DNA of 64,000 bases, taken from positions 17,812,136 to 17,876,135 of the forward strand of contig NC_083608.1 in assembly GCF_029168945.1 (NCBI RefSeq), given 5' to 3'. The translations under genes were made by a program, and so were the position numbers. The notes under the pieces were generated by a model. The model had not been told where the DNA came from, did not search any database, and saw only the letters and a list, made by a program, of their open reading frames with translations. Shown piece by piece: positions 48,414-60,124 of this stretch. Origin of the DNA: Cannabis sativa (taxonomy: Eukaryota > Streptophyta > Magnoliopsida > Rosales > Cannabaceae). The first letter of the stretch is position 1, and each line of letters opens with the position of its first letter.

Positions 48414-49530
48414 CACTGTTATAAAAAATACTATTTTTGTCGATTTTCAAAATTCTTATTTGGAGTACCCGTCGCTAATAAAATTAAGTGAGTGTAAAAT
48501 CATTAGCTATAGTTTGGAATTGTCAATGGTTTATAAATGTTGTTATGTATTACCAATAGTTGTACACCATCACATATCTTGAAATTGATGACGATTAAGA
48601 ACCGTAGGCTAAAGTATAACCGTCGGCTATACATTAGCCTACGATTTTGAACTGTCGTCTAAATGGGGCATATTATATAACTCCAATCTCGCTCAGATCT
48701 CATTTCAAATGTTTCTCTCATTTCAAATGTCCTCTCCCGTTCTAGCCATGCCTCGTCCTTCGTGATCGAGGCACCGTTCCTTGCTCTCTCCGTCCACTCT
48801 CTCCCCATCTCTCGTTCGGCGACGACTCCATTTCCTCCATTTGAGCCTCCGTGCAGACGAAACCTTACTTCTTCACTTCGATTCAACTACCTTGCTTTGG
48901 TTCCAACCCCCACTTCTTACTCTGACCCTTCCAAGCTTTCTCTCTCTCTATCGAACCCTTGCGCTCAACGCACTCACTCTTTCCTCTTCATTTTTTTTTT
49001 GTCCGCCCAACCTATGGAAGTAACGATTTTGGATGTGGTGCATGCTCATGTTATGATATATATATTCATGTATATAGAAGATAGCTTAATTATAAATATA
49101 TTTTCCTTGTTTGGAATCGTTTAAGATGTATATACATACATACAATATATATTTGTGTGTTTGTGTATAATTATGAGAGGGAAGATATGAGAATGGATCC
49201 ATTTTGATTTAGTTTTGTAAGATTTGGAAAAAGAAATAAATAAATGTTGACCAAAGTATTGCATTAAGCACAGTATTCATAATCTTTTTAACATGTACCT
49301 ATACTCTTCAAAATGAACTAGTAAAGAGGGCAGAAGAATAAACGAATTATATACTATAGCCAACAGTTTTAAACTATAAGCTATAGTTTTCACTTTGTTG
49401 ACAGTTTTAACCCGTCAATAATTGTTTTTCGCCAAAGTTTTTCCACAGTTGCCGACAATTATAGAAACCGACAACAATAAATTAACCGACTACTTAAAAT
49501 TGTCGGAAAAATCTAGTTTTTTAATAGTAG
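48414..49530. mobile_element. Possible non-autonomous CACTA-like element
   Basis: The left part CACTGTTATAAAAAATAC...TTTTTGTCG and the reverse complement of the right part CTACTATTAAAAAACTAG...TTTTTCCGAC are imperfect inverted ends. Subterminal motifs recur inside: GTCGGCTAT, CCGTAGGCTA, GCCTACGAT on the left (48600-48655), and GCCGACAATT, CCGACAAC, TTGTCGG on the right (49440-49505). The centre holds a less AT-rich stretch (48690-49020) with overlapping ORFs (120 codons at 48762-49124) lacking any recognisable domain, perhaps captured gene DNA. A clear 3-bp target duplication was not found. Confidence 0.5.
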
Positions 49531-49762
49531 CTTAAGGTATCTACACATTTAGCTCATGACACTTTAATACCCAATAATCCACAATTACTAAAATAATAAC
49601 TTGATTTAGATCAAATATATATAGCAATACACTAATACATATGAGTTCATTATGAGAATTTTAATCCAGCAATCTCTCATTATGAGAATTTGCATCTCTG
49701 CTTTTAGCTCCTTCATCTTTTTCTAGACAGTTGGTGAGTGGAACTTAGGTTTTTCTTGTAGT

Positions 49763-50176
49763 TTACATGGGGCTCGTGAGTAGTACTCCACTTGTCTCAT
49801 CATCGTGCGACTTCTTGCCATGGTTAAAGGATAACGCCTTTCGTTTACTTTGCTCTTGAAAGGGCGCGGTGCCCCTTAGTAGGAGACTCTTTGGGTGAAG
49901 TCCTTTCATAGAATCACAGGATGTTTTCCTCATTGTAGTCTTACTCTGGTGGGTAGACTCACATTTCCTTGAATGATCTATAGGGTTCTTGTCTCGCGAT
50001 AGCCCCTTTCCGCTCTCTTCCTTTGGGGTGATATTTGTTGATGACACGGAGTTCCTCTCACCAACATGTTCAGTTGGAATCTTGTGTTCTTGTTGGTGGT
50101 TTTTGTGCAGATTATGTGAGGCTTGGGTTTCACCTTTGAGTATGTCGCTCAACACCTTTTGCATGCAAGCCACCAT
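49763..50176 (-). pseudogene. Gag-region ORF fragment of older LTR element
   Basis: An open frame of 137 codons, hydrophilic and rich in Lys, Ser, His. It starts MVACMQKVLSDILKGETQAS. It follows the inferred LTR and leader of the minus-strand element, the place of gag. No zinc knuckle is present in this fragment and no domain is named with confidence. Confidence 0.45.
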
Positions 50177-51288
50177 AGTTTCTAGCCTTTGGTTCTTTCA
50201 GTGGAGATCGTTTATCTTATCTTCATAGTGGCGAGTTTGGGATTTTAAGCTCATAGAGTATGTTTGCTTCTTTTTTCTAAGACAATGTCACGAGGTATTG
50301 GGATCTCGCGATCTCGCGATATTCGTGGAGTGCGCCTTATTGGCAATGCTTTTTTACCTTTGCAGACTATTCTCCTCAACAAGTGTGATGGATGCACTTA
50401 CTCCATCTTGGTGCGTGTTTGTCGGATCCTCTTCATGATGGTCGCCCTCTCCTCTTGTCTGAGGTACTTGGTTGTTTTGGCGAACTTTTTCAACCATGAG
50501 TGTTGGTGGCTCTCTTCTGGAGATGGTCAGTTGAGTATTATCTAGATGAATCGCGACACCCTAAAAATGGCCAGAGCATCTAGGCATCTTGCAGCAATGA
50601 TAAGTAAGAAAATGACGTGACTTGAGCTTGTCGTTCCCACAGACGATGCTAAACTATTAACGGTAAAACTCGTCAACTAACACAAGGCCAGAAAAATCGA
50701 AACTCAAACACAAGACTTAGAATGAAGATTAAAATACAAAAACTTAATGAAATGTTTACATTTCTTAGAGTAAGTGTTGCAATGATTTTCAACCCCCTAC
50801 TCACATTTGAGGATGGGGTATATATAGACTCTAATGAACTAAGGCACAATTGCGATCCCAAGGAACAAGATGACATCCATGAGCTATAGATTGCAGGTTG
50901 CAGGTGGTGGTCTTGTGCTTTGTATATTTGTCTGGTGTCAAGTGGTCTCGAGTTGTAGAGGTAGTGTTGTGTGTAATCTTGGTCTGGATGTCAGGACTTA
51001 CAGGTGTGGTGCCTCCGCTACTCATACCCTCTAGTTAATAGATTACAGGAGGCGTGGTTGTACTCCCTTTGCATGCACGCCTCGTCATTTGAATGCATGT
51101 CCCGTCTTTGCGATCATACCTCTGTTGCATTCTTCCCCAATACTTGGGAAAACTTCACTAAGTATAATTGTGTCATCGAGAAGAGTATTGTCGAAAGACA
51201 TGCATGTAAGTATTGGCCAAGTGACTTTCATGCTATCTTAGTTGAATGACTTGCATGGTGCATTGGCGAGTGACATGCAAGCTTAATG

Positions 51289-52045
51289 TGTGAGACCCTA
51301 ACTTGGGTTCGCTTGGCGGACCTTGACATCACTCGATGCTTAGCTTGTGGGATGGCGGCATATGAGTGAAGTGCACCTGCCATGGGGCAGCAGGCAGCAG
51401 CAGCATAGGCACTCAGCAACATTGGGGGATGTTAGCTGAGCTTGGCTACGTGATGGGCTTAGATGGACGTGACTTTGCATGGGCATGCATGCAAACGGTT
51501 ACTCAGACAGTGTGCATGGGGACACACGTGAATGACGGTTATCGAAAGTTACCTATGTCTATCCAAAGGCATGCATGTGGGCTTAAGTGATCTGTTGGAG
51601 GACATATGCATGGAATCTAGGCGAGGGCTTGGATGGCTGACACGCAGGTGTTAGTTAGTTTGCATAGATTATGCTGATGTGTAATGTGCTGGTGTGTCCA
51701 ACATGGCCTGGGCGGTTGGGGATGTCAACCGCAACCTATTATTGTGTAATATAGTAGGCTTTGGGCGCTGGAGTCATCAGAGTGTGATGTCTAGCGTGAA
51801 CATAGTGTATTCCTTGATATTGTGTGAATAACAAGGTTGGGAAAAGGGTTTCATGTATATTGTGTGTTCTTATGCTTGTGTATGCATTTACTTGATAGCA
51901 ATAGTGTGTTGTTGAGTGACGCTGGGAAAAAGGGAAACCGTGAGTGTGTGTGCATACTAACGGGTTGTTGGGTTGGCTGACTAGATTTTGGTGAATCTAG
52001 GCCATCGCAGGAAAAATTTGAGTGTGAGAAATTAGCCTTGTGACA
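51289..52045 (+). repeat. 5' LTR of Ty3/gypsy element
   Basis: 757 bp, TG..CA, ending three bases before the primer-binding site that starts at 52048. The 51366-51590 frame within it is not a gene. Confidence 0.95.
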
Positions 52046-52047
52046 AC

Positions 52048-52059
52048 TGGTATCAGAGC
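52048..52059 (+). promoter_or_regulatory. Primer-binding site TGGTATCAGAGC
   Basis: Complementary to the 3' end of plant initiator tRNA-Met, two bases after the LTR. Primes minus-strand DNA synthesis. Confidence 0.9.
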
Positions 52060-52088
52060 AGGAATCATGTTGGGAAATAGCAGAAATC

Positions 52089-53528
52089 ATGGTGACGAAT
52101 GCTGAACTTTGTTCTCGGGTTGAAAGGCTCGAAGAGTTGGTTGGTTCTCCCAACGAAGAGGATAGTGTCAGTTTGTATGTTCTTGGTGAACAACATTCTG
52201 ATCAACTGGAGTCCCTTGAGATGTTGGCTCGAGATTTGTTGAAGGAAGCGTCGGATCAAGTTGCTGGTTGTGGCAGGGCCATGATGGATATGCGACGAGA
52301 GTTCGATGAGAAGATGAGAGGGGTGGTGGACAAACTATCGGACCTGTCAAATTCTGTGAAAGAGAGATTCATGGCTCTCGATGCGGAGGTAGCAGTAATT
52401 AAAAGGGCGATAGCAAATCCGTCCCAAGGAACCGAATCTTCAGCCCATTCTTCGAAAATCAAAGTCCCTGAACCGAAAGCCTTCAATGGTAGTCGGAACT
52501 CAAAGGAATTAGAGAATTTTCTTTGGGACGTTGAGCAATACTTCAAGGCGGAGAGGATTCCAGATGTGGATCGAGTGACCATTACAAGTATGTATCTTCA
52601 GGGTGATGCCAAGTTATGGTGGCGCACTCGGATGGAGGAAGATACACGATCGGGAAGGCCCAATATCGAGACTTGGGAAGTGTTGAAGAAGGAGTTGAAG
52701 GATCAGTTCCTTCCATGCAACACAGCATGGATCGCTCGTGAGTCCCTAAAGAAACTAAAGCACACTGGTTCGGTGCGAGAGTATGTGAAAGAATATAGTT
52801 CTTTGTTGCTGGATATAAAGAACATGTCTGAGGAGGACAAGATGTTCAACTTCTTGTCGAGATTGCAGCCATGGGCACGGGCTCAATTGAGGAGGCAAGC
52901 GGTAACTGATTTACCCTCGGCGATTGTGGCTGCCGAGAAATTGGTGGATTACAAGTATAATTCGAATCCTTCACAGGGTGATAATTCGAAGAAATCCACT
53001 GGAGGAAAGAAACATAATCAGAAGCCTTTCTTGTCCAAGGGTGGACAAAGTTACGATGGCAAGAAGAAAGATGGTAATGGTGGGAATAACCAGAAAGGAT
53101 CACAGCCGAATGCCAAGAAAGGTGTGGGGTGTTTCATCTGCAATGGTCCTCACATGGCGAGGGAATGTCCTAGTAGGGAGAAGTTAAATGCCCTGATCGC
53201 ACAAGACGGAAGAAGCGGCAGCGAGCAAGAAACAACTTCTAGGATGAATCCCTTACAACTTCTCAATGCAATCACTACGGAGAAATCAAGTTTGTTCAAG
53301 GGCTTGATGTATGTGAAAGCATTTGTTAATGGGAGAGAAGTCACGGCCATGGTTGACTCGGGTGCAACAAATAATTTTTTGGCGCAGAAGGAAGCAACCA
53401 GACTTGGTTTGAGAGTGATTGGGAGTTCAACTCGGTTGAAGGCAGTGAACTCAGAGGCCAAACCGATTCAAGGGTCTGCTACAGTAATGTTGAAGGTTGG
53501 GGCGTGGAGTCTCAATCCAAACTCATAG
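52089..53528 (+). pseudogene. Gag and protease of Ty3/gypsy element (ends at a frame shift)
   Basis: A 479-codon frame starting MVTNAELCSRVERLEELVG. Residues about 1-110 are charged and probably coiled coil. The middle part has the retrotransposon gag fold signature (KLWWRTRMEED, WEVLKKELKDQFLP, REYVKEYSSLLLDI). A zinc knuckle CFICNGPHMARECP lies at about residues 350-363 and binds nucleic acid. The protease active site DSGATNNF is at about 421-428. The frame ends in a stop at 53526 because of an apparent one-base loss near 53511; protease and pol sequence continue in another frame. Intact copies of such elements usually carry one long gag-pol frame or a gag-pol shift, so the break here is likely decay. 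Confidence 0.9.
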
Positions 53529-56500
53529 TGGTCCCGTTGGATGATTTTGACATGATTCTTGGTGTGGAATTTTTGAGTGCAGCCAAGGCGATGGTTGCAC
53601 CCCATTTGAGAGGGATTATGATTTGTGTGGAGGAGTGCCCATGCTTTGTTGAAGCAATCTCCTCAAATCAGAATAAAGAGAAGGGCGTTGTGTTGGAATC
53701 AGCGACCCAATTTGGGAACTCTATAAAGAAGAAGGGCAACCAAGCGTATGTGGCTGCCTTGATAGAGATTAAACAAGATTAGTGGGTAGAGGTACCTGAC
53801 GAAGTGCCTGGGTTGTTGGAGGAGTTTGCCGACACCATGCCAGACGAGTTGCCGAAAGAACTCCCTCCTAGGAGGGCGATTGATCACAAGATTGAATTGA
53901 TACCGGGAGCTGTTCCGCCAGCAAAGGCGCCGTACAAGATGGGTCCTTCGGAGTTGGAAGAACTCAGAAAACAATTGAACGGGATGGTGGAATCAGGATA
54001 CATGGTGCCTTCTAAAGCTCCATATGGTGCTCCGGTATTATTTCAAAAGAAATCAGATGGATCGTTGCGAATGTGTGTGGACTATAGGGCTTTGAACAAA
54101 GTGACAGTAAAGAACAAGTATCCGGTGCCAAATGCAGCAGACTTGTTCGATAGGCTGATAAAGGCGTCATACTTCACTAAGTTGGATCTCCGGGCGGGGT
54201 ACTGGCAGGTTCGAATTGCAGTGGGGGATGAAGCAAAGACAACCTGTGTAACAAGGTATGGGTCTTTCGAATTTTTGGTGATGCCTTTCGGTTTGACAAA
54301 TGCCCTTGCAACATTTTGCAACCTGATGAATGATGTGTTATACGAGTTTTTGGATAGATTCGTTGTAGTATATCTTGATGATATTGTGATTTATAGAAAT
54401 TCGTTAGATGAACACTTGCAGCATCTACGGAAGGTGTTGACAAGGCTGAGAGAGGAAAAGTTGTACATTAAAAAGGAGAAATGCGAGTTTTGTCGGAAGG
54501 AGGTGAAATTCCTTGGTCATTGGGTTGGTCAAGGAAAATTGAGAATGGATGAAGGCAAAGTTAAGGCAATCATGGATTGGCCTATCCCCACTAAAGTAGC
54601 GGAGTTGCGATCATTTTTAGGGCTGGCTAATTACTATCGGAAGTTCATAAAAGGGTACTCAAAGAGGGTGAGCGCTCTTACTGATATCCTTAAAAAGGAT
54701 CAGAAATGATGTTGGTCTGAGGAATGCAATGAGGCATTTGAGAAGCTAAAAGTGGCAGTGTCTTCGAAACCAATACTAAAGTTGCCTGATTTTGATTTAC
54801 CATTCGAAGTACAAACTGATGCATCGGATCGTGCTTTAGGGGGAGTACTGGTGCAAGATGGTCATCCAATAGCTTTTGAAAGTCGGAAGTTAAAGGATGC
54901 TGAGCAATGGTATTCGGCCCATGAAAAGGAAATGGCTGCGGTGGTGCATTGTTTAGATGTGTGGAGGCACTATCTTTTGGGAACAAAGTTTACAGTGGTG
55001 ACGGATAATGTAGCCAACACATACTTTAAGTCTCAGAAGAAACTAACTCCAAAGCAAGCTCGTTGGCAAGAGTACTTGGCTGAATTTGATTTTGTGTGGG
55101 TTCATAGACCGGGGAAGCAGAATCAAGTGGCTAATGCACTTAGCCGAAAGGATGTACAAGTTTTTGTTGGTGCGTTGACTCAGGTGAGTTCAACTTTCTT
55201 CGACCGGGTGAGGGAGCAGTCCTTGCTCGATCCTAGTTACAAGAAGCTTCTTGAGGAAGTAAGAAAGGGAGAATTGGTGCGGTACTGGGAAGAAGATGGG
55301 CTTCTTTATGCCAAGGGTGGCAGATTGTTTGTACCGAACAGTGGAACTTTGAGGAGAGAGTTACTTAAAGAAACCCACGATCCTAAGTGGGCTGGTCACC
55401 TGGGTGTGGCTAGGATGCTAGCTTTGCTGTCAAAGTCTTACTATTGGCCGAAAATGGAGCAAGACATAGAAGTCTATGTGAGGACATGCCTTGTGTGTCA
55501 ACAAGACAAGACGGAAAGAAGGCAAGAAGCAGGGTTGCTTCAACCTCTGCCAATCCCTGAGAAACCATGGCAGTCAATAAGCATGGATTTCATTGTGGGA
55601 TTTCCAGAAGTGAAAGGGTTTCGGTCTATCCTGGTGGTGGTGGATCGATTTTCGAAATACGGCATATTCATTCCTGCGCCTCATGCGTGTCCAGCAGATG
55701 TGGCAGCAGAACTTATCATGAAGAATGTGGTCAAGTACTTTGGGCTACCCAAAGACATTATAAGTGATCGGGATTCCAGATTCACGGGGAAGTTTTGGAC
55801 GACATTGTTCAATATGCTTGGTTCAGACCTTAAGTTTTCAACAGCAAATCATCCCCAAACTGATGGTCAAACGGAGAGAATGAATCAGTTGCTGAAAGAG
55901 TACTTGAGGCACTATGTGACTGCTAGTCAGAGAAATTGGGTTGAGTTTCTTGATGTGGCCCAATTTTGCTACAACATTCAACAATCTTCTGCAACGGGAA
56001 TGAGTCCAGCAGAGATTGTCTTGGGAAGAAAACCTCTGATGCCACATGAAGTGGCAAAACAAAAATCTCGAGGGGTTTGTCCTGCAGCCTATCGGTTCGC
56101 GAAGGATAGAACTGAGTTGTTGGAATTGGCCAGGGACAGCCTAGGAAAAGCTTCACGGGGGATGAAGAAATATGTTGACAAGCATAGGAGGGATTTGGAA
56201 TTTTCTGTTGGAGATCGAGTGTTGCTGAAACTCACTCCACAGATTTGGAAGAAGATAACCGATAAAAGGTATCATAAGGGCTTGGTCCAAAAATACGATG
56301 GTCCTTTCGAAGTTGTCCAGAAAGTGGGGGTTGTAGCATACAAATTGAAGCTGCCGGAACGTTTCAAGCTACATCCGACTTTCCATGTTAGTTTCTTGAA
56401 GAAGTACCATGAGGACAAAGAGGAAGGAAGACAGCAGGGGGTGAGGGCACCGCCTACTATGAGAAAACAATTTGAGAAGAAGTTGTCGAAGATCCTTGAT

Positions 56501-56689
56501 CATCGCACTTTTGGAGCCAGCAAGAAGAACCAGAGAACCGAGTACTTGGTTCAATGGGAAGGTGAAGATGTAGTAGAAGCTACATGGGAAAAGGCCGTGA
56601 CTTTGTGGCAGTTTGAAGACGAGGTCCAGTCCTATGTCAGAAGTATATCGACGAGGACGTCGATTCCTTCTGGTGGGGGTGGTTTGTGA
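53504..56689 (+). pseudogene. Pol of Ty3/gypsy element with chromodomain, two in-frame stops
   Basis: One frame is broken by TAG at 53780 and TGA at 54707 into 53504-53782, 53804-54709 and 54752-56689. Reverse transcriptase is seen by [16 protein letters not shown], the YLDDIVIY catalytic motif (about 54370-54393) and [11 protein letters not shown]. RNase H shows TDASDRALGG (about 54818). Integrase shows a zinc-binding HHCC set (HDPKWAGHLG then CLVCQQDK, 55375-55510), core Asp (SMDFIVG), Asp (ISDRDSRF), Glu (DGQTERMNQ), and a GPF-type tail (YDGPFEV). A chromodomain ends the protein (KILDHRTF, EYLVQWEG, ATWE, about 56490-56640). Chromodomains can direct insertion to certain chromatin. The frame ends five bases into the 3' LTR. 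Confidence 0.92.
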
Positions 56690-57441
56690 GACCCTAACTT
56701 GGGTTCGCTCGGCAGACCTTGACATCACTCGATGCTTAGCTTGTGGGGTGGCGGCATATGAGTGAAGTGCACCTGCCATGGGGCAGCAGGCAGCAGCAGC
56801 ATAGGCACTCAGCAACATTGGGGGATGTTAGCTGAGCTTGGCTACGTGATGGGCTTAGATGGACGTGACTTTGCATGGGCATGCATGCAAACGGTTACTC
56901 AGACAGTGTGCATGGTGACACACGTGAATGACGGTTATCGAAAGTTACCTATGTCTATCCAAAGGCATGCACGTGGGCTTAAGTGATCTGTTGGAGGACA
57001 GATGCATGGAATCTAGGCGAGGGCTTGGATGGCTGACACGCGGGTGTTAGTTAATTTGCATAGATTATGTTGATGTGTAATGTGCTGGTGTATCCAGCAT
57101 GGCCTGGGCAGTTGGGGATGTCAACCGCAACCTATTATTGTGTAATATAGTAGGCTTTGGGCGCTGAAGTCATCAGAGTGTGATGTCCAGCGTGAACATA
57201 GTGTATTCCTTGATATTGTGTGAATAACAAGGTTGGGAAAAGGGTTTCCTATATACTGTGTGTTCTTATGCTTGTGTATGCATTTACTTGATAGCAATAG
57301 TGTGTTGTTGAGTGACGCTGGGAAAAAGGGAAACCGTGAGTGTGTGTGCATACTAACGGGTTGTTGGGTTGGCTGACTAGATTTGGGTGAATCTAGGCCA
57401 TCGCAGGGAAAATTTGAGTATGAGAAATTAACCTTGTGACA
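56685..57441 (+). repeat. 3' LTR of Ty3/gypsy element
   Basis: 757 bp, same length as the 5' LTR, no gaps in my alignment. Preceded by a purine-rich tract and followed by the TSD TAATG. Confidence 0.95.
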
Positions 57442-57446
57442 TAATG

Positions 57447-58000
57447 CATGGTCGAGTGACTTGCAAGCTGCATGGTTGAGTGACTAGCAAGCTTAATGGT
57501 TAAGTGACTTTGCAAGCCTTGTGCATGGCTGAGTGACTTGCAAGATGCATGGTCGAGTGACTTGCATGCTTCATGGTCGACTGACTTGCAAGCTTCATGG
57601 TTGAGTGACTTGCAAGCTTCATGGTCGAGTGACTTGCAGGCTACGTGGTCGAATGACTTATAAGCTTCATGGCCAAGTGACTTGCAAGCTTCATGGTTGA
57701 GTGACTCCTTGTGCATGTCGAGTGACATGTTCTTGTGCATGTCAAGGGACATGTACTTGAGCATGCTTGACTGAGTGATTCCTCCTTGTGCGTGATGAGT
57801 GACATGCACTTGAGTATGTTAGTTCGAGTGACTCCTCCCTATGTATGCCAAGTGACATTCACTTGAGCATGCCGAGTGACATGCACTTGAGCATGCCGAG
57901 TGACGTGCTATTGTGGATGTTGAGTGACATGCACGAGCATGCATGGCCGAGTGATTCCTCCCTGTGCATGTCGAGTGACATTTCTCAATGCATGCCAAAT
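57447..58000. repeat. Minisatellite, about 24-bp unit, GAGTGACTTGCAAGCTT type
   Basis: Many imperfect copies of CATGGT(C/T)GAGTGACTTGC(A)AGCTT run in tandem to about 57710, then grade into longer units with GAGTGACATGCACTTGAGCA to about 58000. Similar units lie just before the 5' LTR (51240-51288), so the array is interrupted by the gypsy element. The open minus-strand frame at 57393-57809 (repeated CKSLDHEA) is a reading of the repeat, not a gene. Confidence 0.85.
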
Positions 58001-58131
58001 AACTTTTGAGCACTTAGAGAAGCAAATGCAACTATGCATCCAGAGCAACTCTTTGAGTGCATCCCCACTAATCTCCCGATTAGTAGTCAACTAATTTTGA
58101 GGGTTAATCTTGCTAATTTTCAAGGTTAACA

Positions 58132-60124
58132 AAATTATAATTATAATTAACAAATTTTGAATATTATTATATGTATATATTTTTTTTTTCTAAATAGTAC
58201 TCAAATTAAATATATTTTAATAATAATGATGTTATTTATTAAATAATATCCTCACACAAAAATTATACAACTAAAAAATAATTTAATATCCTCACACAAA
58301 AATTATACAACTAAAAAATATATACTATTAAAATAAAAATTAATAATATAACTAAATTTACATTTGCACGTAATATTAACTTAGTATATATAAATTCAAA
58401 ACATTACTATTGGGTACTAGTATTACTCAACACTTCTTATAGGTAGTGTCTGATGATTAGTTAGCAATATTCCTTAAAAAACGCTATTTTCTTAAGTTGC
58501 ATTAATAATATCTTTTAACGATTCTCGTAAATTTATATATATAATGATTCCTGAAGAAGTCGTATTTAGACTGGCCTATTCTGGTCCAATGATAACTTTA
58601 AATTAAATTTAATCAAACATCGTAGGCCAACCAACTACTGGATTGGTCAAAACGAGTTCACCCAAAACAACTACCTCCCACTTTCCACCCTAAAGCTAAA
58701 AACCCAAGCTTTTATTACCTGCCAACCAATAACGGCTTTGTCCATTAAAATTGAAACACAAAAAAAAATCAACAGACAGAACTCTAGACATATCTTCACG
58801 TTTGCCAAATGATACATATATTGTTCCAAAAATTAACACTATAATTATACATTATAAAATACTTAAAGAGGCATTCCTTTATTTGTGAAGTCACGGATAG
58901 AGGGACCAAATCGTCAAATCATGATATTAAGAAAACTACATGAAAGTGGCCTCATTTCAATCAACACTCAAAACCGTCGAAGTTCCTTGTAGTTCATACT
59001 CATCAACGCGTGAACCTTGTGAATTTACTATGTGGCATAGCATTGGATATAATATGACCAAATCCTATTTCAACTTTGTCCCCCTCTTCAGGGATAGAAC
59101 CCAAACACGCTAGTCATAGTAGCTTTTTGACGCTAACCCTAAGCACAACAGAGCATCTAACACTTGTCACTAAACCAAACGAGAAGGTACATAAGGTTAT
59201 TTTCATCTTTCATCGTCAAAGATGAAGCTGGCCCCTATAATAACTCCAGCCTCTTTAATTAAATCTAGTCCATTCACTAACTAAAATTTTGAATTTGGTA
59301 AATTGTTTTAGAATCTTTTGGTAATGCTTATTTGTTTTATTTATTTATTGTGAGGGTTTTATTTGTACATATTGCAATTGAAAAAGAAAAGAAAGATGCA
59401 CCACCAAACAAAATCACTACCATGTTTACTTTTGAAAAGGAGGGAAAATAAACGCCCACCAAGCAATAATATCCTAGGAAACGTACATGGTTTTCTAATA
59501 AATTTTTATTCTTCCTACAAGATTTATGTCTACTAATATTAAAGCAGATAAAGCAGAAATTGAAGATAATTGTTGGATGATACAAGGATAATTTTATACC
59601 AAACGTTTATGGTTGTAAACCATAAAATAGAATAGTCAAGTCAGTTCAATCTTAAGACCCTGCTAAGATAACAAAGCAATGATCTAATCCTGCTGCTTCT
59701 ATAATTCACAGCGTTTACAGACCAGTTAGACTTAGTATTCCTAAACTTATGCTATGGCGCACATCAAAAAATTGAAATTAAGTGCATATAATGAAATTAT
59801 GCATTTAAATTATGTGTGTATTTTGTGTGCTCCAGTATTATTCAGTGCACTCTACTCATTGCATACCGAGCTTCCTCTCCATGCCTTAACATAAGATTTC
59901 AACATTTTATTATACCACAGGGGGTAAAAAAAATTACCGAGCTGTACAGTCTCAAATAGCCCGCCGGGTTTATTGTACCCCCATGCACTTCCACCACAAG
60001 TTTTTGCTGGTGTTTGTTAGGCAACCAGCTGGTATCTTCAAGTTATTCTCTGATAAATATGGAAGGCCAACTGATGTGGCAGCAGAGATGAGTTTCTAAA
60101 TTCAGCATTTGGAAAATTTAATGT
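58132..60124. other. Intergenic DNA with a 40-bp tandem duplication
   Basis: AT-rich. AATATCCTCACACAAAAATT and the following bases are repeated exactly as a 40-bp unit at 58245-58284 and 58285-58324. A MITE-like phrase ACTTCTTATAGGTAGTGTCTGATGATTAGTTAGC at 58431-58464 resembles the element family at 18882. Downstream of about 59870 lies the 3' flank of the E2F gene. Confidence 0.5.

Larger units (their letters stand above)
51289..57441 (+). mobile_element. Chromovirus-type Ty3/gypsy retrotransposon, 6.15 kb, TSD TAATG
   Basis: Two 757-bp LTRs (51289-52045 and 56685-57441) both start TGTGAGACCC and end TTGTGACA, and TAATG flanks both sides (51284-51288 and 57442-57446). The primer-binding site TGGTATCAGAGC (52048-52059) fits initiator tRNA-Met; a purine-rich tract GGTGGGGGTGG lies at 56671-56682. 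Coding order is gag, protease, RT, RNase H, integrase, chromodomain, as in Ty3/gypsy chromoviruses. I count about 21 differences between LTRs (about 2.8%), a moderately young insertion. One frame shift and two in-frame stops make this copy non-autonomous. The clade is not assigned. Confidence 0.95.
49700..58131 (-). mobile_element. Older gypsy-like LTR element fragment, minus strand, hosting the nested element
   Basis: On the minus strand, an LTR runs from TGTTAACCTTG at 58131 to about 50655 (GTTAATA, likely GTTAACA with one change), interrupted by the nested element at 51289-57441; without it the LTR is about 1.3 kb. Below 50655 on the minus strand, AGCATCGTCTGTGGGAAC resembles the usual primer-binding/leader stretch of many plant gypsy elements (…GGCGCCGTCTGTGGGAA). 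A gag-like ORF follows at 50176-49763. The rest of the element is missing, cut near 49.7 kb. Confidence 0.6.

Noticed and set aside
48762..49124. 120-codon ORF as a functional gene
   Set aside because: Overlapping frames on both strands, no domain, and location within a possible transposon make it unsupported.
51366..51590. 74-codon ORF repeated at 56762-56986
   Set aside because: It occurs in both LTRs of the gypsy element and is duplicated with them; there is no protein signature.
57393..57809. 138-codon minus-strand ORF with repeated CKSLDHEA units
   Set aside because: It is the translation of a 24-bp minisatellite, whose unit length is a multiple of three, so open frames arise by default.
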